Part shown: piece by piece, positions 17,814-26,902 of the stretch
How the letters are laid out: each line of letters starts with the position of its first letter
Position numbering within the stretch: position 1 is the first letter of the stretch
Assembly: GCF_014306625.1 (NCBI RefSeq)
Contig: NZ_JACRYL010000018.1
Span: forward strand, 34,929 to 98,928
DNA: 64,000 bases
Direction: 5' to 3'
Source of the DNA: Pedobacter fastidiosus
GTDB lineage: Bacteria > Bacteroidota > Bacteroidia > Sphingobacteriales > Sphingobacteriaceae
The notes under the pieces: model-generated
What the model was told of the DNA's origin: nothing
Databases searched by the model: none
The model's input: only the letters and a program-made list of their open reading frames with translations
Position numbers and translations under genes: made by a program

Positions 17814-18368
17814 CTACGCCTTAAGTTCTTTTCTTAAAATTTTAAGTGCGTCGTAAACTGTATTGTAAGCCGTTTTAATAGTCTGACTGGTTTGCTCAGC
17901 AATTTGTTCGTAGCTTAATCCATCAAAGAATTTTAAATGAATCAACTGCTTTTGGCGGAAGGTAAGTTTCTCTAAAGCATTCTTCAATTGGTATCGAACA
18001 AGTTCATCGCTCTGCACCTTAACAATAAACTCCTCATAACTCATCTCCATCCAATCGCCTTCTGCACCGGCATTAAAAAGGGCATCGTTTATTTTACGTT
18101 TACGCTCTAAAATCCGAAGTAATTTACGTTTTAAAAATGTGCGGAGGTAAGCTTCAACATTATCTACACGATTTAAAGTCTCGTGCTTTTCCCAAATGGT
18201 TGTAAAAACCAAATCGGTGGCCTCACTAGAAATATCAGCATCTGCACAAACGCGAATTCCGAAATTTACCAGCGGATAATATAGTGCTTTATATAAATCA
18301 AAAAAGGCATCTTTATCGCCAACGCGTAGTCGTTCCCATAATAAGTGATGCACTAATTTGTTATCCAT
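17814..18368 (-). CDS. ECF-type RNA polymerase sigma-70 factor
   Basis: Cytoplasmic sigma factor of 184 residues. Region 2 is seen at about 12-85 (DKDAFFDLYKALYYPLVNFG, then VEAYLRTFLKRKLLRILERKR). Region 4 with its helix-turn-helix is at about 125-180 (LEKLTFRQKQLIHLKFFDG, LSYEQIAEQTSQTIKTAYN). It has the size and layout of the Bacteroidota ECF group paired with FecR-type anti-sigmas. It probably directs transcription of the FecR, SusC and SusD-like genes downstream. The ATG at 18366-18368 is the only reasonable start. Its stop codon directly adjoins the repeat array. Confidence 0.93.
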   Translation of the reverse strand: MDNKLVHHLLWERLRVGDKDAFFDLYKALYYPLVNFGIRVCADADISSEATDLVFTTIWEKHETLNRVDNVEAYLRTFLKRKLLRILERKRKINDALFNAGAEGDWMEMSYEEFIVKVQSDELVRYQLKNALEKLTFRQKQLIHLKFFDGLSYEQIAEQTSQTIKTAYNTVYDALKILRKELKA

Positions 18369-18455
18369 AGGGTTTGTTAGTTAAAACAATATTAACTAAA
18401 AACATCAAGAATTTTACAAAATCTGTTAGAGATCGGCAGATTTCTTTTGGAAAGC

Positions 18456-18480
18456 CTCGCAGATTTTGAAAACCTGCGAA
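18456..18480 (-). terminator. Hairpin ending the maltodextrin locus
   Basis: The palindrome CGCAGATTTTGAAAACCTGCG (18458-18478, one G-U pair on the minus-strand RNA) starts 8 bp after the stop of the last GH13 gene. It lies 88 bp before the sigma start. Similar GCAGGTTTT hairpins are, as I recall, common between genes in Bacteroidota. The T-run is weak, so terminator activity is probable rather than certain. Confidence 0.5.
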
Positions 18481-18487
18481 GTTAAAA

Positions 18488-20374
18488 TTATTTTAAAGCC
18501 GTTTTACTGAAAATATGATATTCTCCAGGAGCCAGAACGCCAGCATAAGTATTAGATGATAAATTAATTGCACTTCCTACAGCATCTACCCAAGTTCCAG
18601 ATGAACCAAAATCAATATTTGCAGTTTGATTAACTACATCAAAATTGCCAACAACAACTACAGTATTTGCGCCTTCAACGAGTTTAATATATTTAACGCC
18701 ACCAGATAAATTGTAAGTAGAGTTTGTACTGTTAAAAATGGTATTGTTCCTTTTAAGCTTGATAAATTTAGCATAAGCATCATACAAAGCTTTGCGGTTT
18801 GGATCTGTATAGTAATCCCACTTAATTGGTTTCTGCCCAGTACGATCATTGAAATCAATGGAAATATCGTAGCCAACTTCTCCAAATTGCCAAACCATTT
18901 TCGGACCAGGAATGCTGAACAAAAATGCAGCTGCCAGCTCTTCTCTTTTTAAAGAAGTTGGCAAATTCCCTTTAATGGCATAAGTACCAGAGATATTTCC
19001 GAAAGAGATGTTTTTATAATTTAAACGTTCCTCATCATGACTTTCGCCATAAGTAACCAAGTTTTCTGATTTTGTAAAACCGTGTTTAGCGTAAAATCCC
19101 CAAGAAAAATCCGAGTTACCCAACCAGCCCATAGTAGCTTCATTCATGTTGTAATTTAAATTATTCCACATCATCATACCCTCATCCGCTAAAACTTTCT
19201 CTTCAGATTCTTCTGCAAAATGTTCCAAAATCACATAGAAATTATTTGGATCTACACTTTTAATAAAGCTATTATACTCTTTCCAAATCGCAATTCTACC
19301 CGCATCGTAAAGTCTAAATTGAGAATCGTCACTGGAAGTTTTTTGCGTAAATCCTTTGGACAAATCAAATCTGAAGCCATCGATTTTATATTGTTGCATC
19401 CAAAACTTCATTACATTTTTTGCAAAGTATTTTGTAGCAGCGCTTTCATGATTGAAATCATAACCTACATTAAATGGGTGTTTTGGATCTACATTAAACC
19501 AAGGACTTGCGCTTGTTGGTTTCGAGCCATCAAAATACAACTGAACCATGGGCGATTGGCCAAAAGAATGATTTAGAACCATATCCATAATTACTGCAAT
19601 ACCCTTTCCATGGCATTCATCAATAAAGTTTTGCAAGGCAGTTTTGGTTCCGTAATATTTATCTGGGGCGAAGTAAAATGATGGATTATAACCCCAACTT
19701 AAATTTCCTTCAAACTCATTAACCGGCATTAATTCGATTGCATTAATTCCTAAACTCACCAAATAATCCAGCTTTGTTAAGGTAGAAGCGTAGCTATGAT
19801 CAGTGGTAAAATCACGAATCAACAATTCATAAATAACTAGATTATTTTTATCAGGACGAACAAAGCCAGCATTTTTCCAAGAATATACCGGCTGATTGGC
19901 CTGCATAACACTTACAATTCCAGTTGTTTTTCCTGTTGGATAAGCTTTTAAATTTGGATAAGTTACCGAAGTAATGAATTGATCATTCACAGGATCGAGC
20001 ACTTTCTCACAATAAGGATCGGCCACTTTTAAAGTTCCATCTACCAAAAACTGATAGGCATACTCCGTATTAGGATTTAAATTATCAACCTGAATCCACC
20101 AAGTATTTCCATCAGAAGTCTTCTTCATTACCGAGGCGGAAGAAGACCAATCGTTAAATTCTCCAATTAACGAAACGGAAGTTTTGCCCGGAGCATATAA
20201 AGTTACAATTGCCGAAGTTCCGCCGTTTATAAAAGCAACACCATCTTTTGCGCCAGCTGGTAAATCCGTACTTGGTGTTGGTGTTGTCGGCAAAGTTCCT
20301 CCATCAGATGATGATTTTTTGCAGGCTGTATTAAATGCTGTTACCAATAGCAATAGGTAAATGAGTTTTTTCAT
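18488..20374 (-). CDS. GH13 alpha-amylase-family lipoprotein
   Basis: Surface or periplasmic starch-degrading enzyme of 628 residues. The lipoprotein signal MKKLIYLLLLVTAFNTAC has Cys18, followed by a Ser/Thr/Pro linker. An N-terminal E-set/CBM48-like domain spans about 45-130 (SVSLIGEFNDWSSSA). The catalytic barrel then shows the four GH13 regions: DMVLNHS near 264, GFRFDLSK with nucleophile Asp337, VILEHF with acid/base Glu384, and ESHDEE with Asp447. The C-terminal beta domain ends at GEYHIFSK. It is the last gene of the maltodextrin locus, after the MFS gene and a dispersed hairpin repeat. The lipid anchor suggests it acts on polymer outside the cell, and the domain order resembles branching- or pullulan-type GH13 members. 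Exact linkage preference is not known. Confidence 0.92.
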   Translation of the reverse strand: MKKLIYLLLLVTAFNTACKKSSSDGGTLPTTPTPSTDLPAGAKDGVAFINGGTSAIVTLYAPGKTSVSLIGEFNDWSSSASVMKKTSDGNTWWIQVDNLNPNTEYAYQFLVDGTLKVADPYCEKVLDPVNDQFITSVTYPNLKAYPTGKTTGIVSVMQANQPVYSWKNAGFVRPDKNNLVIYELLIRDFTTDHSYASTLTKLDYLVSLGINAIELMPVNEFEGNLSWGYNPSFYFAPDKYYGTKTALQNFIDECHGKGIAVIMDMVLNHSFGQSPMVQLYFDGSKPTSASPWFNVDPKHPFNVGYDFNHESAATKYFAKNVMKFWMQQYKIDGFRFDLSKGFTQKTSSDDSQFRLYDAGRIAIWKEYNSFIKSVDPNNFYVILEHFAEESEEKVLADEGMMMWNNLNYNMNEATMGWLGNSDFSWGFYAKHGFTKSENLVTYGESHDEERLNYKNISFGNISGTYAIKGNLPTSLKREELAAAFLFSIPGPKMVWQFGEVGYDISIDFNDRTGQKPIKWDYYTDPNRKALYDAYAKFIKLKRNNTIFNSTNSTYNLSGGVKYIKLVEGANTVVVVGNFDVVNQTANIDFGSSGTWVDAVGSAINLSSNTYAGVLAPGEYHIFSKTALK

Positions 20375-20401
20375 TTGGTTAGAGATTTATTGTAAAAAAA
20401 T

Positions 20402-20480
20402 CGTCATTGCGAGGTAAGAAGCAATCTCATTCACAAAATAGATTGCTTCTTACCTCGCATCCGATAGCTATCGGATGACA
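20402..20480. repeat. Dispersed hairpin element between the MFS and GH13 genes
   Basis: Perfect 19-bp arms at 20409-20427 and 20440-20458 (GCGAGGTAAGAAGCAATCT and its complement) are followed by the 18-bp palindrome ATCCGATAGCTATCGGAT (20459-20476). GTCAT and ATGAC bracket the whole element. The GTCATTGCGAGG start matches a repeat type I know from many Bacteroidota intergenic regions. Fragments of the same sequence occur at 23738-23772 and 26149-26165. In the transcript this would be a very stable structure between two genes of the operon. Confidence 0.8.
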
Positions 20481-20487
20481 GAAAGGG

Positions 20488-21864
20488 CTAAACCGCTCTA
20501 TTTTCTTCGACTTCTAATTTAGAGGTTAAAACAGCATCAACTTTTTTGGGTTCTTTAATAAAAACATAACAGATTATTGCTGCTAAAACCATTAATCCAC
20601 CACCGAGTTGTACGGCTAAAAGTCTATCGTTGTTTAAAACATTTTTCATCAACCATCCAAAACCTAGTGATGCAATAATTTCAGGCAGTACAATAAAGAA
20701 GTTAAAAATTCCCATGTAAATTCCGATTTTATCTTTAGGTAAAGAACCGCTTAACATGGCATAAGGCATAGAAAGAATACTTGCCCAGGCAATTCCAACA
20801 CCCGTCATACATACATAAAGCATATTTTTATCGTGCACCCATGCCACGCTAATTAACCCGATTGCACCACAGATTAAACATAGTGCATGGGTAGTTTTAC
20901 GACCAAGGGCATCGGCAATTTTTGGCAAAACCAAAGCGAACAGAAAAGTAATAACGCTATAATAAGCTAAAGTTAAACTTCCAAAATCTGCGCCATGCGC
21001 ATAAACTGGATCCGCTGCATCTTTACCACCAAATACGTTTACGGCAACTGCAGTTGTGTAATAAAACCACATTAAAAATAATCCTGGCCAAGTAAAAAAC
21101 TGAACCAAAGAAACAATTTGCATTCTTTTGGGCATATTCCTTAATGCGCTAAAAATCTCTCGAGCGCCTCCACCAAAACCTTTATTGCTTTCAAGAACTT
21201 TTTCTTTGAAATCTACATCTTGTGGTGGATATTCTTTTGTGGTAACAACCGTCCACAATACCGCGGCGAAAAAGAAAAATGCGCCTATATAAAAAGAGAA
21301 TTTAACATTTTCCGGAATACTGCCTTGTTCTGCCGTATTGGTTAAATGGAAAACGTTATTCATAAGCCAAGGTAAAGATGAAGCCACACTTCCACCCAAA
21401 CCAATCATCATGCTTTGCATAATAAAACCACGATTAACCTGACTATCCGGTAATTTATCGGTAACAAAAGCTCGGAAGGGTTCCATGGCAATGTTGCCAA
21501 AAACGTCTAAAACCCAAAGCAATCCAGCAGCCATCCATAATGCACTACTATGTGGCATAAAAATTAAGGCAATACTACTTACAATTGCGCCAACCATAAA
21601 ATATGGTCTTCTTCTACCCCATTTCGGATGCCACGTACGATCACTTAAATAACCAATAATGGGCTGAACTAAAAGCCCTGTTAAGGGAGCGGCTAAAAAC
21701 AATAATGGAACCTGATCTGGATTGGCACCTAAGTTTTCGTAGATCCGCCCCATATTGGCACGTTGCAAATCCCATCCAAACTGGATTCCGAAAAAACCCA
21801 CACTCATATTAATAATTTGCGCTAAGGTTAATTTTGGATTTTCGAATATTGTTTTTAAGCTCAT
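20488..21864 (-). CDS. MFS sugar (maltose-type) transporter
   Basis: Inner-membrane transporter of 458 residues with about 12 membrane segments. It likely brings maltose or short maltodextrins into the cytoplasm. The N-terminus (NMSVGFFGIQFGWDLQRANM) and the signature LSDRTWHPKWGRRRPYF after segment 2 resemble the SLC45/sucrose-maltose branch of the major facilitator superfamily. Other markers are FGNIAMEPFRAFVTDKLP and a second half with KIADALGRKTTHALC. No signal peptide is needed. Bacteroidota maltose loci often encode this protein beside the GH65 phosphorylase and PgmB, as here. It is flanked on both sides by dispersed hairpin repeats of 80 bp. Confidence 0.88.
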   Translation of the reverse strand: MSLKTIFENPKLTLAQIINMSVGFFGIQFGWDLQRANMGRIYENLGANPDQVPLLFLAAPLTGLLVQPIIGYLSDRTWHPKWGRRRPYFMVGAIVSSIALIFMPHSSALWMAAGLLWVLDVFGNIAMEPFRAFVTDKLPDSQVNRGFIMQSMMIGLGGSVASSLPWLMNNVFHLTNTAEQGSIPENVKFSFYIGAFFFFAAVLWTVVTTKEYPPQDVDFKEKVLESNKGFGGGAREIFSALRNMPKRMQIVSLVQFFTWPGLFLMWFYYTTAVAVNVFGGKDAADPVYAHGADFGSLTLAYYSVITFLFALVLPKIADALGRKTTHALCLICGAIGLISVAWVHDKNMLYVCMTGVGIAWASILSMPYAMLSGSLPKDKIGIYMGIFNFFIVLPEIIASLGFGWLMKNVLNNDRLLAVQLGGGLMVLAAIICYVFIKEPKKVDAVLTSKLEVEENRAV

Positions 21865-21896
21865 TATATTTGGTTTAGTCTTTTACGCTGTGTTTG

Positions 21897-21975
21897 TTAC
21901 CACAAAAGCACAGAGAATACAAAGTATTCAAAAATTCTTGTGTTTTCTTAGTGCTCTTTGTGTCTTGGTGGTTAA
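21897..21975. repeat. Dispersed hairpin element (ACCACAAAGnCAC type) upstream of the MFS gene
   Basis: TTACCACAAAAGCACAGAG on the left and CTTTGTGTCTTGGTGGTTAA on the right form a long imperfect inverted repeat. It fills the 112 bp between the alpha-amylase stop (21977) and the MFS start (21864). I recall similar CACAGAG/CTTTGTG hairpins dispersed in many bacterial genomes. It may act as an RNA processing or attenuation structure. Confidence 0.65.
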
Positions 21976-21976
21976 T

Positions 21977-23731
21977 CTAAAATTCTATCACCTGTGCCGA
22001 AACTGGTCCAAGTTTTACAGGGATGCTCGTTCCTGCTGGGATATTTAATTTCGTATCTGTAAGTAAATCTGTAACTGGTGATGAAGATTTAACTTTTAAA
22101 ATATTATCTGGAATTTCGATGTTTGCTTCTAGCGTTTGCGAGCGATCAAAATTCACCACAACCAATAAACGCTGTTTATCTGTGTAACGAATAAAAGCAT
22201 ACATGCGATTATTCATGTTTCCTGAATGCGGAACTTCAAAAATATTTCCATGTAATACGGCATCGCTCTGCGTGGTAACTTTTAGCAATTGCTGATAATA
22301 AGATCGCAATTTTTGTTGCGCTCCGCTTAGTTTATGCCCATCGAACAAACCATTATTCATCCATTTTTGATGTGCTGGAACACCCCAATAATCAAATATT
22401 GTTGTGCGGTTATCATCTCCACCAAAACCTTCTATACCTTTCCCCTGCTCGCCAACTTCTTGTCCGAAATAAAGCATAACCGGACCAGCGCCCAACGTTG
22501 CAGAAACAACCATTGCAGGCAAAGCCAATTCGGGTTTTCCTGCAAATCCTGCCGAAGCAATTCGTTCTTCGTCGTGGTTTTCTAGAAAGCGTAACATATG
22601 ATCGCCAAAACCAGCGCTTTCTTTTTGCCAAACGTAGTTGATTGAAGCTACATCTGCAGTTGGTTCATTTCTAATTAATTTTTTTAAGCCATCGTACAAA
22701 CCCACTTTATCATATAAATAATCGAATTTTCCTTCATTCAAATATTGAAGGTAAACTTGAGGATTATAGGCTTCACCTATAAAAATGATTTTAGAATTTA
22801 CCTTTTTAACTTGCGGAATTACCCAGTTCCAAAATGCTATTGGCACCATTTCGGCCATATCACATCTAAAACCATCTATATCTTTTTTGGCCCAAAACAC
22901 TAAAATATCACGCATTTTTGCCCATACAGGCGGAATCGGATCAAAATATTGTTTCTCTCCATTTTGATAATCTACTCCATAATTTAATTTTATGGTCTCA
23001 AACCAATCATCAAACTTAGGTTGAGCTACAAAAACATTATTACCAGTTGCCTTCGCCGGGTTTTCATTAAACTGACCATCCTGCAAAGCAGAAATTGGAG
23101 TTTGCTTAGGTTCGTGCTGAGGTACTAAAAACTTCTGCCCCGGAATATAATAGAAATCATTTTGCGCACTGAAACCTTTTGTTAAATCATCCTTCTCACC
23201 AAAATCGATTACATTTTTAGGTTTCGCATAAGAATGATAACTTCTCGCAACGTGATTTGGAATGAAATCGATAATTACTTTTAAATCCTTTTTATGAGTT
23301 CTTTTAATTAGCGCTTCAAACTCTTTCATTCTATTATTGACATTAAGAGCTAAATCGGGGTCAACGTCATAATAATCACGAACAGCATAGGGAGAACCTG
23401 CTCTGCCTTTAACTACATCGGCATCATCAACCTTAATTCCGTACTTAGAATAATCGGTTAAACTAGCGTGTGCCAAAGCTCCTGTGTACCAAACATAATT
23501 TACATGGAGCTCTTTCAAACCATCTAAAGCCTTATCGGTAATATCGTTAAACTTGCCAGAACCATTTTGCTCAATGGTTCCGTATGGCGTATTTGTATTG
23601 TTTTTATTGCCGAATAAACGGGGTAATAACTGGTAAATAACGATTTTTTTATCGTTCATTTTTGTACTGTTTTTTTGTGCAAAGGATGATTGTGAAATTA
23701 GTAAAAGGAAAATTACTATCAAGGAAACCAT
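21977..23731 (-). CDS. GH13 alpha-amylase, secreted
   Basis: Starch or maltodextrin hydrolase, 584 residues from the chosen ATG at 23729-23731, which gives a clean signal peptide (MVSLIVIFLLLISQSSFA-Q). The frame is open to 23821, but the extra 30 codons contain a dispersed repeat and no export signal. GH13 regions are DFIPNH, DGFRCDM (nucleophile Asp291), IIFIGEAY (acid/base Glu320) and LENHDEE (Asp387), counted from this start. The sequence begins IVIYQLLPRLFGNKN, as in a compact amylase without an N-terminal accessory domain. With no lipobox it is probably periplasmic. It sits between GH65 and the MFS gene, so it likely trims oligosaccharides arriving through SusC. Confidence 0.9.
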   Translation of the reverse strand: MVSLIVIFLLLISQSSFAQKNSTKMNDKKIVIYQLLPRLFGNKNNTNTPYGTIEQNGSGKFNDITDKALDGLKELHVNYVWYTGALAHASLTDYSKYGIKVDDADVVKGRAGSPYAVRDYYDVDPDLALNVNNRMKEFEALIKRTHKKDLKVIIDFIPNHVARSYHSYAKPKNVIDFGEKDDLTKGFSAQNDFYYIPGQKFLVPQHEPKQTPISALQDGQFNENPAKATGNNVFVAQPKFDDWFETIKLNYGVDYQNGEKQYFDPIPPVWAKMRDILVFWAKKDIDGFRCDMAEMVPIAFWNWVIPQVKKVNSKIIFIGEAYNPQVYLQYLNEGKFDYLYDKVGLYDGLKKLIRNEPTADVASINYVWQKESAGFGDHMLRFLENHDEERIASAGFAGKPELALPAMVVSATLGAGPVMLYFGQEVGEQGKGIEGFGGDDNRTTIFDYWGVPAHQKWMNNGLFDGHKLSGAQQKLRSYYQQLLKVTTQSDAVLHGNIFEVPHSGNMNNRMYAFIRYTDKQRLLVVVNFDRSQTLEANIEIPDNILKVKSSSPVTDLLTDTKLNIPAGTSIPVKLGPVSAQVIEF

Positions 23732-23737
23732 TGCAGT

Positions 23738-23772
23738 GAGATTGCTTTGTCGTTCCTTCTCGCAATAACGAC
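23738..23772. repeat. Half copy of the GTCATTGCGAG dispersed repeat
   Basis: On the minus strand this reads GTCGTTATTGCGAGAAGG and then CGACAAAGCAATCTC, a single arm of the element found complete at 20402-20480. It lies in the leader just upstream of the chosen amylase start, which argues against the longer ORF. Confidence 0.65.
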
Positions 23773-23817
23773 TTATTGAGTAGTTGCCGTCTTCCATTTT
23801 ACATTTAACCTCTACAA

Positions 23818-26136
23818 TCATACCAACTCTGCGTTATCTACTTCAATCTCTGCGTTTCCAGCTAGTTTGTACTGTTGGTTTCTGATGCCGATTTCCAAAT
23901 CTATAGTTGCATTATTTTTAATATTGATCCCGTTCTCCGTGATTCTGATTTTTAAAGTTGCACCTCTAAAACCGATTGTAAAAGCGAACGATTTCCATTT
24001 TTCTGGCAAGAAAGGGTTGAACTGTAATTTGCCATCGCGAACACGCATTCCGGCGAAACCTTCTACAACACTCATCCAAGTACCAGCCATAGAAGTAATG
24101 TGAAGTCCATCTTCAGTATCGTTGTTGTAATCATCCAGATCTAAACGAGCGGTACGCAAATAGAATTCGTAAGCGCGGGCCTCATCGTTAAGTTTAGCAG
24201 CTAAAATGCTGTGTACACAAGGTGATAAAGAACTTTCGTGAACGGTACGTGGCTCATAGAAATCAAAATTTCTTCTGATGGTTTCCAAATCATAATCTTC
24301 TTCAAAGAAATACAATCCTTGCAGAACATCAGCTTGCTTGATAAACGGAGAACGCAAAATTCTATCCCAACTCCATTTTTGGTTAATTGGTCTGTCGCTT
24401 GTAGGCAAATCTTTAACTAAAGTTTGTTCTTTATCTAAATAACCATCCTGTTGTAAGAAAATTCCCCTTTCTGCATCTGCAGGATAATACATTTTCTCAA
24501 TAATATCAGCCCAATCCGCAAATTCTTGTTGATCGAAATTTAAACTTTTTAATAAGTTCTTATATTTTTCAGGTTGTTGTTTTTTAACAATTTCTGAAGC
24601 TTCGGTTGCATATTTCATGCACCAAGTGGCCAAAATATTAGTGTACCAATTGTTGTTTACGTTATTCTCGTACTCATTCGGACCAGTTACGCCAAGCATT
24701 ACATATTGTTGCTTGTCACTACTCCAATTTACGCGTTGTTTCCAGAAACGGGCAATCCCGATTAACACCTCCAAACCAAAATCAGACAGATAACTTTCAT
24801 CGCCCGTGTAACGGATATAATTGAAAATGGCGAAGGCAATTGCTCCATTACGATGGATCTCTTCAAATGTGATTTCCCATTCGTTATGGCATTCTTCACC
24901 ATTCATGGTTACCATTGGATACAAAGCAGCTCCATTTATGAAACCTAATTTCTCTGCATTTTCTATGGCTTTGCCCAATTGTTTGTGGCGATAAACCAAC
25001 AGGTTTTTACTTACTTCTTGAGGTGCCGTTGCTAAATAAAAAGGAACACAGTAAGCTTCGGTATCCCAATAAGTAGAACCTCCGTATTTCTCGCCCGTAA
25101 ATCCTTTCGGGCCAATATTTAAGCGGTCGTCTTTACCTGTATACGTTTGGAAAAGTTGAAATATATTAAAGCGAATAGCTTGTTGAGCTGAAACATCACC
25201 TTCGATAATGATATCGCTTTCTTCCCATTTCGTGGCCCAAGCTTTGGTTTGTTCATTTAATAAAGTGTCAAAACCTTTGGCAGATGCTTTTGCGATTACT
25301 GATTTTGTTTCCTTTAAAAGTTGCTCTTTCGGGTAATTCTCTGAAGATAAATTAGCGGCGATTTTTATCAGGGTGATTTCTTCATTTGCTTTTGCCTCAA
25401 TAGAAAAAACTTGACCAACAAATTTCTCTTTGCGAATGGCTTCAGCATCTAAAGCTATCTTTTCATTATTTTTATAAATTTCGATGTTGCTTCCTGTACA
25501 AACCTCAAACTCAGTTTTCTTGGTTCTTAGTTTAAGATAAGCTTCATTTCCGGTGATTTCATCTGAAACTTTATCCCAGAATTTTTCATCGTAGTTGCTG
25601 TCTTGATTTTTAACATCGCCATCAATAAACGGCATTAAAGTTAATTTTCCATCAAAGTTTAAAGGTGTAATGCTGTAACGAATTGCACCAACCTCATCAT
25701 CAGCTATGCTGCAAAAACGAGTAGATTTTACTTTAACTGTTTTGCCACTTTTTAGTTTAGCGGTGAAAGTACGTTCCAAAATTCCGGCATGCATATTAAG
25801 TACACGTTTGAAATCGCTTACTTCAGCTGTGGCTAAATCTAAAACTTCTCCATCTAACTTAACTTCTATACCAACCCAATTTGCTGCATTTAATACTTTG
25901 GCAAAATATTCTGGATAACCGTTTTTCCACCATCCAACTCTGGTTTTATCAGGATAATAAACGCCTGCAACATAGTTGCCCAGTAAAGTTTCGCCAGTAT
26001 AAGTTTCTTCAAAATTGGCACGCTGACCCATACGGCCATTACCCAAGCTGAAAATACTTTCTGAAATTTTATTCAAATGTGGATCAAAGCCTTCTTCGAT
26101 AATATTCCACTCATCTGCTTTAATGTAATTCTTCAT
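23818..26136 (-). CDS. GH65 disaccharide phosphorylase (maltose phosphorylase type)
   Basis: Cytoplasmic inverting phosphorylase of 772 residues without a signal peptide. It converts maltose, or a related alpha-glucobiose, plus phosphate to beta-glucose-1-phosphate and glucose. Family markers are YGGSTYWDTEAYCVPFYLAT near 351-370, the general acid Glu488 in VTGPNEYENNVNNNWYTN, the KQADVLQG motif at 600-607 and the phosphate-binding HESSLS at 633-638. An N-terminal beta-sandwich (1-280), linker helices, an (alpha/alpha)6 barrel and a small C-terminal beta domain match the family. pgmB immediately upstream supplies the next enzyme. Maltose is the likely substrate given the locus, but kojibiose or trehalose cannot be excluded. 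Confidence 0.92.
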   Translation of the reverse strand: MKNYIKADEWNIIEEGFDPHLNKISESIFSLGNGRMGQRANFEETYTGETLLGNYVAGVYYPDKTRVGWWKNGYPEYFAKVLNAANWVGIEVKLDGEVLDLATAEVSDFKRVLNMHAGILERTFTAKLKSGKTVKVKSTRFCSIADDEVGAIRYSITPLNFDGKLTLMPFIDGDVKNQDSNYDEKFWDKVSDEITGNEAYLKLRTKKTEFEVCTGSNIEIYKNNEKIALDAEAIRKEKFVGQVFSIEAKANEEITLIKIAANLSSENYPKEQLLKETKSVIAKASAKGFDTLLNEQTKAWATKWEESDIIIEGDVSAQQAIRFNIFQLFQTYTGKDDRLNIGPKGFTGEKYGGSTYWDTEAYCVPFYLATAPQEVSKNLLVYRHKQLGKAIENAEKLGFINGAALYPMVTMNGEECHNEWEITFEEIHRNGAIAFAIFNYIRYTGDESYLSDFGLEVLIGIARFWKQRVNWSSDKQQYVMLGVTGPNEYENNVNNNWYTNILATWCMKYATEASEIVKKQQPEKYKNLLKSLNFDQQEFADWADIIEKMYYPADAERGIFLQQDGYLDKEQTLVKDLPTSDRPINQKWSWDRILRSPFIKQADVLQGLYFFEEDYDLETIRRNFDFYEPRTVHESSLSPCVHSILAAKLNDEARAYEFYLRTARLDLDDYNNDTEDGLHITSMAGTWMSVVEGFAGMRVRDGKLQFNPFLPEKWKSFAFTIGFRGATLKIRITENGINIKNNATIDLEIGIRNQQYKLAGNAEIEVDNAELV

Positions 26137-26148
26137 TTTCTATACTTT

Positions 26149-26165
26149 CGTCATTGCGAGACAAG
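26149..26165. repeat. Fragment of the GTCATTGCGAG dispersed repeat
   Basis: CGTCATTGCGAGACAAG in the 36-bp gap between pgmB and the GH65 gene matches the start of the hairpin element at 20402-20480. Only one arm end remains, so no hairpin is formed. Confidence 0.5.
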
Positions 26166-26172
26166 GGCAAAC

Positions 26173-26856
26173 CTATAACTCTTCTAAATCCTTAACTGTT
26201 AATTTATCTAATCCACTTACTACCACATCAGCTTCGGTAAGTACACTTTTCACCCCGATGCCGATGGCTTTCATTCCACCACGTTTAGCTGCTTCAACTC
26301 CAGCTACTGCATCTTCAAAAACGACACATTCTGCTGGTTTGAAACCTAAAAGTTCGGCTCCTTTTAAAAATACTTCAGGATCTGGTTTCGATTTTGTAAC
26401 CATATTTCCATCCACAATTTCATCAAAAAAATGAGCCAGATTTGTTCTTTCTAAAATAATTCCAGAGTTTTTACTAGCAGATCCTAAGGCCAATTTATAA
26501 CCGACCTTATGTATCGCAGTTAAGAAATCGACAGTTCCGGGTAAAACTTCAGCAGGCGTCATTTTGGTAATCATATCTACATACCAGCTATTTTTCAAAG
26601 TGGCAAGCTCTTCTTTTTCAGCTTCGGTTTTTTCTACTTTTCCCCAAGCCAAAATTTTATTCAAACTTTCTACTCTACTTACGCCCTTTAATTGCTCGTT
26701 TTGTTCTTCAGTAAAATCAAAGCCCATTGTATTTGCCAAGCGTTTCCAAGCTTGATAATGATAAACTGCGGTATCAACCAAAACGCCATCAAGATCGAAG
26801 AGACAAGCTTTGATGGTTGATGTATGATGTGATATGTTAGATGTATTTTCTTGCAT
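26173..26856 (-). CDS. pgmB: Beta-phosphoglucomutase (HAD superfamily)
   Basis: Cytoplasmic enzyme that turns beta-glucose-1-phosphate from the GH65 phosphorylase into glucose-6-phosphate for glycolysis. I chose the ATG at 26854-26856, giving 227 residues; the frame extends 13 codons further without support. The HAD nucleophile motif is FDLDGVLVDT with Asp21 and acid/base Asp23. The cap region has NEQLKGVSRVESLNKIL, where GVSR is typical of beta-phosphoglucomutases. The later motifs are ALGSASKN (Ser of motif II), KSKPDPEVF (Lys of motif III) and VVFEDAVAGVEAAK (metal Asp). It lies 36 bp before GH65 and 46 bp after the neopullulanase-like gene, so co-transcription is likely. Confidence 0.93.
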   Translation of the reverse strand: MQENTSNISHHTSTIKACLFDLDGVLVDTAVYHYQAWKRLANTMGFDFTEEQNEQLKGVSRVESLNKILAWGKVEKTEAEKEELATLKNSWYVDMITKMTPAEVLPGTVDFLTAIHKVGYKLALGSASKNSGIILERTNLAHFFDEIVDGNMVTKSKPDPEVFLKGAELLGFKPAECVVFEDAVAGVEAAKRGGMKAIGIGVKSVLTEADVVVSGLDKLTVKDLEEL

Positions 26857-26902
26857 TGCTGTTATAAAAATCCGTTGACTGAAGCCGAACGGCAATGAAT
26901 GT

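Noticed and set aside
16664..17837. ORFs on both strands within the repeat array (61, 140 and 118 codons)
   Set aside because: They are made of the repeated unit itself, show repeating peptide patterns and match no protein family. The periodic DNA, whose unit length varies, explains the open frames.
23732..23821. Longer N-terminus of the amylase overlapping the GH65 stop codon
   Set aside because: It encodes a half copy of a dispersed repeat and would bury the signal peptide 30 residues in.
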